From DASYSA01 sp036003885 (lineage in GTDB: Bacteria > Acidobacteriota > Blastocatellia > UBA7656): a DNA stretch of 8,400 nucleotides. A program made the translations under genes and the position numbers. Where the stretch lies: assembly GCA_036003885.1 (NCBI GenBank), contig DASYSA010000515.1, positions 1-8,400 of the forward strand, read 5' to 3'. Shown one piece after another: positions 1-5,957 of this stretch. Within the stretch, counting starts at the first letter, position 1, and every line of letters begins with the position of its first letter. The notes beneath the pieces are model-generated. The model saw nothing but the letters and a program-made list of their open reading frames with translations. It had not been told where the DNA came from and ran no database searches.

Positions 1-2
1 CC

Positions 3-32
3 CTGGCCAGCGCCGCAGCAGGAGGAAGCTAA
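3..32 (+). CDS. Possible 3' end of an upstream gene overlapping the dprA start
   Basis: Frame 3 is open from the window edge to a TAA at 30-32 whose last A is the first base of the dprA ATG (TAATG). This is the usual arrangement for translationally coupled operon genes. The visible tail would read LASAAAGGS. Frame 1 is also open from the edge, to a TGA at 91-93, so the upstream gene could instead end there with a longer overlap. Ten codons cannot identify a product. This entry only flags that the DprA-like gene probably has a co-transcribed upstream partner. Confidence 0.2.
   Translation: MASAAAGGS
20..26 (+). promoter_or_regulatory. Ribosome binding site of dprA
   Basis: AGGAGGA lies five bases before the ATG at 32 and is close to a perfect anti-Shine-Dalgarno match. 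It fixes the start codon and shows that this organism uses strong Shine-Dalgarno sites. That matters for the repeat-associated genes further on, several of which lack one. Confidence 0.75.
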
Positions 33-1039
33 TGGACTCAGGCAGCCAGGCGGTGTTGTTGCTCTGTTCGATGATCGGTCGGGCGGATGACGAACCCATT
101 CGTCCACTCGGACCAAAAGAGTGGAGTGAGCTGGAGCGAAAGATCACAACCTCGGGAATGGGGGGGCCGGGCGGGTTGCTTTGCTTGTCGGCGGCGGATC
201 TGGCTCGCGAACTGGAGCTGGAGTTGAGTGAGGCGGACCGCATAGCGGTTCTCTTAGGGCGAGAAAGCCTGATAGAGATTGAACTGGAGCGGTTGAGTGA
301 AAGGGGCATCGGGGTTCTTACGCGAGTCGATCGGGAGTATCCATCGCGGCTGCGCAATGCGTTAAAGCACGTCGCGCCGCCGGTGCTCTTCACTGCTGGG
401 AGGCGTGGACTCTTAGACCGCGGAGGCATTGCAGCCGTCGGCTCGCGCAACATCGACGAAAGCGGGCAGTCGTTCGCCAAAGAGGTTGGCCGCAAGTGTG
501 CACTGATCTCGCTGCCGTTGATCTCAGGCGGCGCCCGAGGAACGGATGCCCTGGCAATGCAGTCGGCGATCGAGGCCGGCGGCGCGGCCGTGGGCGTGCT
601 TGCAGACAGTCTCGAGCGCGCGGTTCGTGGCGCGGATTTGAGAGAGCCGCTGGAGAATGGAAATCTGACGCTGATCACTCCGTATTCTCCCGCGGCGAGC
701 TTCACGGTCGGAGCGGCGATGGGACGAAACAAGCTCATCTATGCGCTGGCTGACTATGCAGTAGTCGTGTCGAGCGAGGTCGAGACGGGAGGCACCTGGC
801 GAGGTGCGACTGAGGCTTTGAAGGCGCAGTGGTGTCCCGTGTTTGCGCGAACGGGCGACGATTCGCCGGCAGGAAATCGAGAGTTACTCAAGAAGGGAGC
901 GTTTGCCCTCCCAGAGTCGGAGTTGAAAGGGATCGACGACATCGAGGCATGGATGAGAGAGCACAGCGGGGAAGTGGGCGATCAACCGGGCGGTTCGAAG
1001 CGTCTGAAAGCTGGAGAACAGCGGACGCTGTTTGACTGA
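32..1039 (+). CDS. dprA: DprA/Smf-family DNA-processing protein (divergent, Rossmann/SLOG type)
   Basis: 335 residues. Family members bind single-stranded DNA and, in competent bacteria, load RecA on incoming DNA; related SLOG-fold proteins occur in other roles. An N-terminal helical region (about 1-90) leads into the family-typical stretch with YPSRL (103-107) and PPVLF (116-120). The Rossmann core shows VGSRN (136-140), SGGARGTD (165-172), GRNKLIYALAD (231-241, the counterpart of the canonical RNRIIAGLS) and ETGGTWRGATEALK (251-264, the counterpart of SGTLITA). It is divergent: the usual SEYP block after the nucleotide loop is absent, and only about 25 residues follow the core, so the C-terminal winged helix of many DprA proteins is missing. 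The ATG is well supported by AGGAGGA at 20-26. It converges with the DUF4159 gene. Family assignment is firm; a competence role is not shown. Confidence 0.88.
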   Translation: MDSGSQAVLLLCSMIGRADDEPIRPLGPKEWSELERKITTSGMGGPGGLLCLSAADLARELELELSEADRIAVLLGRESLIEIELERLSERGIGVLTRVDREYPSRLRNALKHVAPPVLFTAGRRGLLDRGGIAAVGSRNIDESGQSFAKEVGRKCALISLPLISGGARGTDALAMQSAIEAGGAAVGVLADSLERAVRGADLREPLENGNLTLITPYSPAASFTVGAAMGRNKLIYALADYAVVVSSEVETGGTWRGATEALKAQWCPVFARTGDDSPAGNRELLKKGAFALPESELKGIDDIEAWMREHSGEVGDQPGGSKRLKAGEQRTLFD

Positions 1040-1051
1040 GAAGCAAGGGTG

Positions 1052-1942
1052 TCAATGAGTCATCGCATAGATGATAACGTTAATGCCCACCTTGTAAGCT
1101 GCCAGGCCGTACTTGATCGGATATCTCGGATCGTCTATCCACTCCCACGCGTCGCCCAGATCGCAGTTCCGAGCGATGAAGACCATCACCCGGCCCTCCT
1201 TATTCTCAATCCCCATGTAGTGAGGAACTATCCCGCCCTTCTCGTGAGTGACGCCGCGGCCAAGCCATGAATGAATGCCGGGAACCTGCACCACTTCGTT
1301 GAGATCGAAGTAGCAATGAAAGAGCGAGTGGTCTCGCGGCAGATCTTTGATCTTGTGTTCGGGAAAGACCCGATGCATCTGCTCCTCTACGTTTTGCCAC
1401 TCGTACTCGCCCCAGAAGTCGTCCAGGAAGAGAAAGCCGCCTCGCAACGTGTACTCGCGCAGTCGCTCGGCCTCTTCGCCGGAAAGCTCCATATAGCCCG
1501 GCTCGACAAAGTAGATTATTGGGTAGTTGAAGAGGCGCTCGTCCATTATCGGGATCTGGGCAGGCTCGGCTGAGATTGTGAGGTTGGTTCCCGCCCAATC
1601 TCGCACCCCGATAATGAAGTGATAGTCGGCTTCGGGATAGTCCGTGCTCCAGGATCCATACCCATACCGCGAGCCTCGGCCACCGTATGGGGAATTGTAG
1701 ATCGTTCGAACGAAGGTGAACTCGCCAATCGGGTTTTGCTTCTCGTGGGACCCGCTGTGGGGCACGGCACCCAACCGTCCCTGCCCGAAGGCAGTCGCCA
1801 GCAGGAGTAATAAGAGTAGAGCAACGAATACGAGGGAAATGCGAAATTCGAAATGCGAAGTGCGAAATTTTTGCTGCGCCTGGAGAACGAGCACAGGATG
1901 TGCAGGAGAGGAATTTCGCATTTCGCATTTCGAATTTCGCAT
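1052..1942 (-). CDS. Exported DUF4159-domain protein whose N-terminus is encoded by an inverted repeat
   Basis: 296 residues from the ATG at 1942; function unknown. DUF4159 proteins are mostly exported or membrane-linked and are thought to have a class I glutamine amidotransferase-like fold (family knowledge). Visible here: a hydrophobic export segment LVFVALLLLLLLATAFG (about 37-53) with likely cleavage after AFG; then the domain, with FTFVRTIYNSPYGGRG (76-91), a WSTDYPEADYHF block (98-109), YPIIYFVEPGYMELS (140-154), GGFLFLDDFWGEYEW (168-182), a FPEHKI and PRDHSLFHCYFDL region (193-214) and a C-terminal GINVIIYAMTH. The first about 36 residues come from the inverted repeat at 1837-1944 (RNSKCEMRNSS and FRTSHFEFRIS are its two arms). 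No ATG, GTG or TTG lies between the repeat and the hydrophobic segment, so initiation must occur in or before the repeat. Alternatives are TTG at 1957 (overlapping the amidase stop), ATG at 1921 and GTG at 1894. A weak AGAGGA precedes 1942. Probably co-transcribed with the amidase. Confidence 0.82.
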   Translation of the reverse strand: MRNSKCEMRNSSPAHPVLVLQAQQKFRTSHFEFRISLVFVALLLLLLLATAFGQGRLGAVPHSGSHEKQNPIGEFTFVRTIYNSPYGGRGSRYGYGSWSTDYPEADYHFIIGVRDWAGTNLTISAEPAQIPIMDERLFNYPIIYFVEPGYMELSGEEAERLREYTLRGGFLFLDDFWGEYEWQNVEEQMHRVFPEHKIKDLPRDHSLFHCYFDLNEVVQVPGIHSWLGRGVTHEKGGIVPHYMGIENKEGRVMVFIARNCDLGDAWEWIDDPRYPIKYGLAAYKVGINVIIYAMTH

Positions 1943-1944
1943 TT
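1837..1944. repeat. Inverted repeat A (AAATGCGAAATTCG-type) between the amidase and DUF4159 genes
   Basis: The left arm (1837-1869) and right arm (1912-1944) are each 33 nt and reverse complements except for one mismatch at 1860. A 42-nt spacer (1870-1911) separates them. Each arm is built from near-copies of AAATGCG, AAATTCG and AGTGCG motifs. On the minus strand the element begins three bases after the amidase TAG (1950-1948) and runs into the DUF4159 reading frame. No T-tract follows the hairpin on the minus strand, so it is not a canonical intrinsic terminator. No transposase or obvious target duplication is visible. Confidence 0.9.
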
Positions 1945-1947
1945 CCT

Positions 1948-3726
1948 CTATTCCCAATCAACTTTCGGATGTAGCGTATGCCAGGTGGTCGCCTGCTCGT
2001 AAGCCATTGCAACCCTCAAAGGCGCCGCTTCGTCGTAGAGTCCGCCCGTGAACATGATTGCCTGGGGCAGGCCGTTGATGAACCCGCAGGGCATCACAAC
2101 TGCCGGATGTCCGGTCAGGTTGGTCACTAACAGGCTTGCGCTCCCGGGCGCGGGCGTCACGAACACATCCCAGTTTGACATCAACTTGTCCATCTCGCGC
2201 ATCAACAGAGTCCGGGCGCGTTGCGCACGCAAGTACTCGACGGCCGGAATGAAGCGAGAGGTTCTGAATGAGTTAGGCCAGTCACCTGGACTCTGCCCTG
2301 ATAGCTGATTGACCGCGCCGCTGCGTGTTATATCATCGAACGCGGCTGCGGCTTCGGCGGTCAGAATGAATCGCAAGTTGCCGGCGTCAAATTTGGGAAG
2401 CTCTAACGGCTCCAGTTTCGCGCCTGCCTTTCTGAGAGTATCGAGGGCGTCAGCATACATCTTCTTCCGCTCTTCGTTGTTGCCCTGTTCGAATTCGGCC
2501 TTTATGTAGCCGATGCGCATCGCCGAGATCGGCCTCCCGGGATTCCAATTGAAGGGCGCGTCTCCGACCGTGATGTCGCGGCCGTCGGGTCCGTAGATTG
2601 CGGAAAGAGCTGCCGCGCAGTCTTCAACCCCCCGGCAGATCGGACCTATCTTGTCCATCGTCCAGCTCAGGCCCATTGCTCCGTAGCGGCTCACGCGGCC
2701 ATAAGTGGGCCTCAGACCGACCGTTCCGCAGCGCGACGAAGGCGACACGATGGATCCCAATGTCTCAGTGCCGATCGAGAACCCGACAAGTCCAGCCGCC
2801 GTCGCCGAAGCCGGTCCCGCCGATGAACCGCTCGACCCCTGCAAAGCCTCCCCGACCTGCCAGGGATTTCGAGTCACCCCTTTGAACCAGCGGCCTCCCT
2901 GTGCAAGGGCGCCCATCGAGAGTTTTGCGACCAAGACCGCGCCCGCTTGATTCAAGCGTTCGACGACTGCGGCATCATAATCGATCACCTGGTCGCGAAA
3001 GGGTTCGGCGCCCCAGGTAGTCGGAATGCCTTTGGTGGCGAACAGGTCCTTGGCTCCCCACGGTATTCCATGGAGCGGCCCGCGATATTTGCCGGCCTTG
3101 ATCTCACGTTCGGCTTCTGCAGCCTGTTTCAGGGCGAGGTCTTCCGTGAGCGTCACAACGCAGATGAGCTTGGGGCCATATCGTTTGAGGCGCGAGATGT
3201 ACATCTTTGTCAGCTCGACCGGCGAGATCTTACGCGTGCGAACCAGTTCGCCCAGCTCGGTTGCCGTCGCGAAAGCGAGATCCTCGAGTGACTTGAACGC
3301 AGGAGGCGTGATTCTGCTCGTCTTGAACGGTTCACGCCGAGAGTTGAACTTCTTACCTGGCGGTGCGGGATGAAAGGCGATGGCCGGCTCAGTGTCGAGG
3401 GGTACGTCGATCTTGCGCACCGCTTCAAAAGAGGCGAGGTTGCGATTCACGCCCGGCAGCGCCATCGCTTCCTGGGCATCGCTCAACTCGAGGGCGATCA
3501 ACTGCTCCGCTGCGTGTAGTGACTCTTTGGTTACGCGTTGCGGAGCTTGAGGCGGTCCTCCGAGATTGGCTCCGCGCTGTTGTGCTTCCGTGGAAGGAGC
3601 TTCTATGTGTGTCACGGCAAGCCCGGCGGCTCCCAGCGCCGGAAGAAGCTTAAAGAAGGAGCGACGATCGACTACGAGGCCTGGTTGGGCGGCGACTTGC
3701 TCGCGCTTGCGATCTTTCCTGTTCAT
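1948..3726 (-). CDS. Tat-exported amidase (amidase-signature family)
   Basis: 592 residues from the only ATG near the 5' end; the upstream in-frame TTG (3759) lacks support, while GAGGAG lies just upstream of 3726. The N-terminus carries a twin-arginine signal, DRRSFFKLLPALGAAGLAV (about 20-38), predicting folded export. The amidase-signature domain follows: GIPWGAKDLF with catalytic Lys226, the glycine/serine loop GSSGSSAG (297-304) with cis-Ser301, and GTETLGSIVSPSS (319-331) with nucleophile Ser325. This gives the complete Ser-cisSer-Lys triad. The family hydrolyses amide bonds in small molecules, peptides or nitrile-derived amides; the substrate cannot be read here. The family often has Gly where Leu323 sits in the nucleophile loop. 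It is too large and too clearly exported to be the tRNA amidotransferase GatA, and no gatB or gatC is present. About 110 residues between the signal and domain are proline-rich, then helical. DUF4159 follows on the same strand. Confidence 0.92.
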   Translation of the reverse strand: MNRKDRKREQVAAQPGLVVDRRSFFKLLPALGAAGLAVTHIEAPSTEAQQRGANLGGPPQAPQRVTKESLHAAEQLIALELSDAQEAMALPGVNRNLASFEAVRKIDVPLDTEPAIAFHPAPPGKKFNSRREPFKTSRITPPAFKSLEDLAFATATELGELVRTRKISPVELTKMYISRLKRYGPKLICVVTLTEDLALKQAAEAEREIKAGKYRGPLHGIPWGAKDLFATKGIPTTWGAEPFRDQVIDYDAAVVERLNQAGAVLVAKLSMGALAQGGRWFKGVTRNPWQVGEALQGSSGSSAGPASATAAGLVGFSIGTETLGSIVSPSSRCGTVGLRPTYGRVSRYGAMGLSWTMDKIGPICRGVEDCAAALSAIYGPDGRDITVGDAPFNWNPGRPISAMRIGYIKAEFEQGNNEERKKMYADALDTLRKAGAKLEPLELPKFDAGNLRFILTAEAAAAFDDITRSGAVNQLSGQSPGDWPNSFRTSRFIPAVEYLRAQRARTLLMREMDKLMSNWDVFVTPAPGSASLLVTNLTGHPAVVMPCGFINGLPQAIMFTGGLYDEAAPLRVAMAYEQATTWHTLHPKVDWE

Positions 3727-3729
3727 ATT

Positions 3730-3735
3730 CTCCTC
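3730..3735 (-). promoter_or_regulatory. Ribosome binding site of the amidase gene
   Basis: On the minus strand GAGGAG lies three bases before the ATG at 3726. It decides the start against the in-frame TTG at 3759, which would add 11 residues ahead of the Tat signal. Confidence 0.65.
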
Positions 3736-4100
3736 TTCGTGGCGAAACCGGCACGCCAAAGGAGCCCAGCCTTTGAGCTCCGCCGAGTTTTGAGATTCGA
3801 TTGCTGGGACCAGCCGCTAAGGTTATCACATGAAACATCAGAAGCAAGTTCCGAGGGTTCGACATTTCTTCCTCGGAGGTGCAGTCAAAGCCGGGACTCA
3901 AGGTGCGGGACATCCGTTCTCATATGGACACTAGCCGCGCCAGGGTGGAGCACGGGAGTCAAGGCCAATTCTCGTAGCAACTCCCACTGATCGCTCGTCT
4001 TCCTCGGAGCCGACGTCTGACACAAGGCAAACTGACTCAAGCCAAACTTGACCTCAGGTTGTGTGCTCCACTAGGCTACCTCGGTGAACATAGACCCCCA
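3736..4100. other. Divergent intergenic region between the amidase and DUF2911 genes
   Basis: This stretch holds no convincing gene; short open frames lack Shine-Dalgarno sites and recognisable products. It must carry promoters for both divergent genes. Two short direct repeats are visible. TCTTCCTCGGAG occurs at 3867-3878 and 3998-4009. A CAAACT(T)GAC(C)TCA motif occurs at 4028-4039 and 4043-4056, and its second copy includes the candidate -35 box of the DUF2911 gene. No hairpin terminator or RNA gene was recognised. Confidence 0.5.
4048..4077 (+). promoter_or_regulatory. Candidate sigma70-type promoter for the DUF2911 gene
   Basis: TTGACC (4048-4053) matches five of six bases of the -35 consensus. 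TAGGCT (4072-4077) lies 18 bases downstream as a weak -10 (three of six). The resulting start site would lie about 25 bases before the ATG at 4110. Position is plausible, but the -10 is poor, so this is tentative. Confidence 0.3.
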
Positions 4101-4107
4101 GGAGGAG
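4101..4107 (+). promoter_or_regulatory. Ribosome binding site of the DUF2911 gene
   Basis: GGAGGAG sits two bases before the ATG at 4110 (five bases from its GGAG core). It favours this start over an upstream in-frame ATG at 4059, which would put 17 hydrophilic residues ahead of the signal peptide. Confidence 0.65.
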
Positions 4108-4109
4108 TT

Positions 4110-4613
4110 ATGAAGAGAGTTTGTCTCGTTGTTTTGATCGGTTTGATTGCTTCGATCGCATGCCAGGCCCACGAACCGGGCGAAGCCGAAAGCACGCTCA
4201 ACATCGGCAAAGGTAAAGTAACGGTCCACTATGGCACCCCTAAGCTCGCCGGACGGAATCTCGACGAGATGATCAAGCCGGGCGTCGCGTGGTTCATGGG
4301 GATGAACAATACAACTACGTTTGAGACCACGATCGCTCTCGACTTCGACGGCAAGAGACTCGAGCCCGGAAAATACGCCATATTCGCCCGCCCCGACGAA
4401 CAGAAGAATTGGACGCTTCTTGTTTCATCGGCGGCGACAAAGCGGCCACTCGATCCGGCAACGGTAGTCCTTTCAGCTCCTCTCAAATTCGCGAAAGACG
4501 GCGCTGCTCAAGACCTGCTCAAGATCACGTTGAACAAGTCTGGCGATGGAGCTTCACTTGACGTGGCGTGGGGCACCTACCGGCTGAATGGGTCATTCAA
4601 GCCCGCAGCGTAA
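4110..4613 (+). CDS. Exported DUF2911-domain protein
   Basis: 167 residues, function unknown. DUF2911 proteins are small secreted proteins common in Bacteroidota and Acidobacteriota (family knowledge). The start at 4110 is set by GGAGGAG at 4101-4107 and places a signal peptide at the N-terminus, MKRVCLVVLIGLIASIACQA. Cys18 could be a lipidation site, but the -3 residue is Ser, so the lipobox is poor and ordinary signal-peptidase cleavage after about Ala20 is equally possible. Family blocks: VTVHYGTPKLAGRN (37-50), PGVAWFMGMNNTTTFETT (57-74) and PGKYAIFARPDEQKNWTLL (86-104). The protein is close to a minimal single-domain length. It is divergent from the amidase and followed within a few bases by inverted repeat B. 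Confidence 0.88.
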   Translation: MKRVCLVVLIGLIASIACQAHEPGEAESTLNIGKGKVTVHYGTPKLAGRNLDEMIKPGVAWFMGMNNTTTFETTIALDFDGKRLEPGKYAIFARPDEQKNWTLLVSSAATKRPLDPATVVLSAPLKFAKDGAAQDLLKITLNKSGDGASLDVAWGTYRLNGSFKPAA

Positions 4614-4617
4614 AGAA

Positions 4618-4750
4618 CAGGTGTCAGGTGTGAGGTGTGAGGTGTGAGGTGTTAGGCGTGAAGTTTCAAGTGGGCAGGTGTGACGCTTCCGGTGTGAACT
4701 CGCACTCGACACTGACACTCGGCGCTGACACCTGACACCTGACACCTGAC
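4618..4750. repeat. Inverted repeat B made of AGGTGTC-type heptamers
   Basis: The left arm runs as consecutive 7-nt units from 4619: AGGTGTC, three AGGTGTG, AGGTGTT, AGGCGTG, then decaying copies up to about 4682. The right arm (4726-4750) is three GACACCT units plus GAC, the complementary strand of the same heptamer. Over 23 nt, arm 4618-4640 pairs with 4726-4748 at 21 positions. The element starts five bases after the DUF2911 TAA and ends four bases before the epimerase ATG, so it fills the whole intergenic space. Confidence 0.9.
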
Positions 4751-4754
4751 CTTC

Positions 4755-5705
4755 ATGAAGAACATTCTAATAACCGGCGGAGCAGGCTTCATAGGGAGTC
4801 ATCTGGTTGATCGCCTGCTTTCAGGCGGTGACTGCAGGGTCACCGTCGTAGACAACTTCAACGACTTCTACGACCCTGCAATCAAGCGGGCGAATGTAGC
4901 CGCGCACTTCACTAGACCCCAGTTCAAGTTAGTTGAGGCCGACATCGCGGACGAGGGCGAGATCGAAAAGCTCTTCCGGCAATCGGAATTTGACTGCGTG
5001 GTACATCTGGCAGCCCGAGCTGGAGTTCGACCATCGCTTGAACGACCTCTCGCTTACGAGAATTCGAATGTTCGAGGCACCTATGTTCTGCTGGAGGCAG
5101 CGCGGCAGAGACAGGTCCCGCGCTTCATATTCGGCTCGTCGAGTTCGGTGTACGGGGTGAACGCGAAGGTGCCTTTTTCGGAGGACGATTCGATAGCTCA
5201 ACCCATCTCACCCTATGCGGCCACGAAGATCGCAGGCGAAGCCGCCTGCCAGGCATTCAGCTACCTGTATGGAATGACGGTCGTGTGCTTGCGATTCTTC
5301 ACCGTTTATGGCGCACGCCAGAGGCCCGATCTCGCTATTCACAAGTTCGCCCGTTTGATCACCGAGGGCCGTCCCATCCCGATCTTTGGCGACGGAACGA
5401 CACGTCGCGACTATACCTACATTGACGACGTCATCTCGGGCGTCGTCGCGGCCATGAACTACGACGCGACCCGCTGTGAGGTGATCAACCTTGGGGAATC
5501 CGAAACGATCGAGCTGCGCCGGTTGGTCGAACTACTCGAGGGGGCGCTCAATCGCCGCGCAATCCTGGACCACCAGCCGTTTCAGCCAGGTGACGTGCCG
5601 GTTACCTATGCCGACATCAACAAAGCAAAAAGACTACTCGGTTACAATCCGGGGACCAAAATCGAGGCCGGCTTAGCCAGGTTCGTACAGTGGTTCAGAT
5701 CATAG
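4755..5705 (+). CDS. NAD-dependent epimerase/dehydratase, UDP-glucuronate 4-epimerase-like
   Basis: 316 residues, full length for an extended short-chain dehydrogenase. It likely interconverts UDP-glucuronate and UDP-galacturonate, or UDP-glucose and UDP-galactose, in the cytoplasm. Visible: the NAD-binding GGAGFIG with glycines 8, 11 and 14; Asp33 in VVDNFNDFYDP, a sequence style typical of glucuronate epimerases; HLAARAGVRPSLE (84-96); the SSSSVYG block (128-134); the catalytic pair Tyr154 and Lys158 in SPYAATK; RFFTVYG (180-186); and FGDGTTRRDYTYIDDV (211-226), which binds the nucleotide sugar. The start is forced because the Rossmann strand begins at residue 3. No Shine-Dalgarno sequence precedes it, since that position is inside repeat B. 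Its TAG stop is the first triplet of repeat C. It heads a glycan-synthesis run with the GT2 and WecG-like genes. The family is certain; the exact sugar is inferred. Confidence 0.9.
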   Translation: MKNILITGGAGFIGSHLVDRLLSGGDCRVTVVDNFNDFYDPAIKRANVAAHFTRPQFKLVEADIADEGEIEKLFRQSEFDCVVHLAARAGVRPSLERPLAYENSNVRGTYVLLEAARQRQVPRFIFGSSSSVYGVNAKVPFSEDDSIAQPISPYAATKIAGEAACQAFSYLYGMTVVCLRFFTVYGARQRPDLAIHKFARLITEGRPIPIFGDGTTRRDYTYIDDVISGVVAAMNYDATRCEVINLGESETIELRRLVELLEGALNRRAILDHQPFQPGDVPVTYADINKAKRLLGYNPGTKIEAGLARFVQWFRS

Positions 5706-5884
5706 TCCGCGAATAACGCGAATCTTCGCTACAGGTCTTGTTCCTCCCGGCGAGAGGGGTTAGCTGACAAGAGAGGCGCTCGACAACGGCAGCGAACCTT
5801 TGTATCGTCTCGTCTTGTCGATTCGCGGTTATTCGCTTAGATTCGCGGACTAATCCTTATTCGCGAGATTCGCGGATTAATCCC
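5703..5884. repeat. Inverted repeat C (ATTCGCGG-type) between the epimerase and GT2 genes
   Basis: TAGTCCGCGAAT at 5703-5714 is exactly complementary to ATTCGCGGACTA at 5841-5852. GCGAATAACGCGAATC at 5709-5724 pairs with 5820-5836 with a single bulged base. GATTCGCGG occurs at 5820, 5840 and 5867. The right side contains two tandem near-copies of a roughly 27-nt unit (5829-5855 and 5858-5883), each of the form TTATTCGC, then AGATTCGCGGAYTAATCC. An inner stem, GACAAGA (5766-5772) with TCTTGTC (5813-5819), could extend the structure. The first three bases are the epimerase TAG stop. The region has no gene of its own. Confidence 0.85.
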
Positions 5885-5957
5885 AACCTTGCTTAAACCA
5901 GACCGCCGGTCTACTATTCCCGCACTGGACTGCTCACCGGATGCGCCGTCATTGAAG

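Noticed and set aside
1837..1944. Inverted repeat A as an intrinsic terminator of the amidase gene
   Set aside because: On the minus strand no T-run follows the stem; the sequence continues straight into the DUF4159 signal peptide. The short T-run at about 1867-1872 is in the spacer on the plus strand, where no gene ends.
1206..2012. A 268-residue minus-strand open frame overlapping DUF4159
   Set aside because: It is Arg/Ser-rich and out of frame with the recognisable DUF4159 domain. It stays open only because of GC-biased third positions and the repeat.
1948..3726. Amidase as GatA of the tRNA amidotransferase
   Set aside because: It has a twin-arginine signal and a long N-terminal extension, and no gatB or gatC is nearby.
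3363..3990. Plus-strand open frames opposite the amidase 5' end
   Set aside because: They lack Shine-Dalgarno sites and recognisable domains, are Arg-rich, and lie antisense to the Tat signal region of the amidase.
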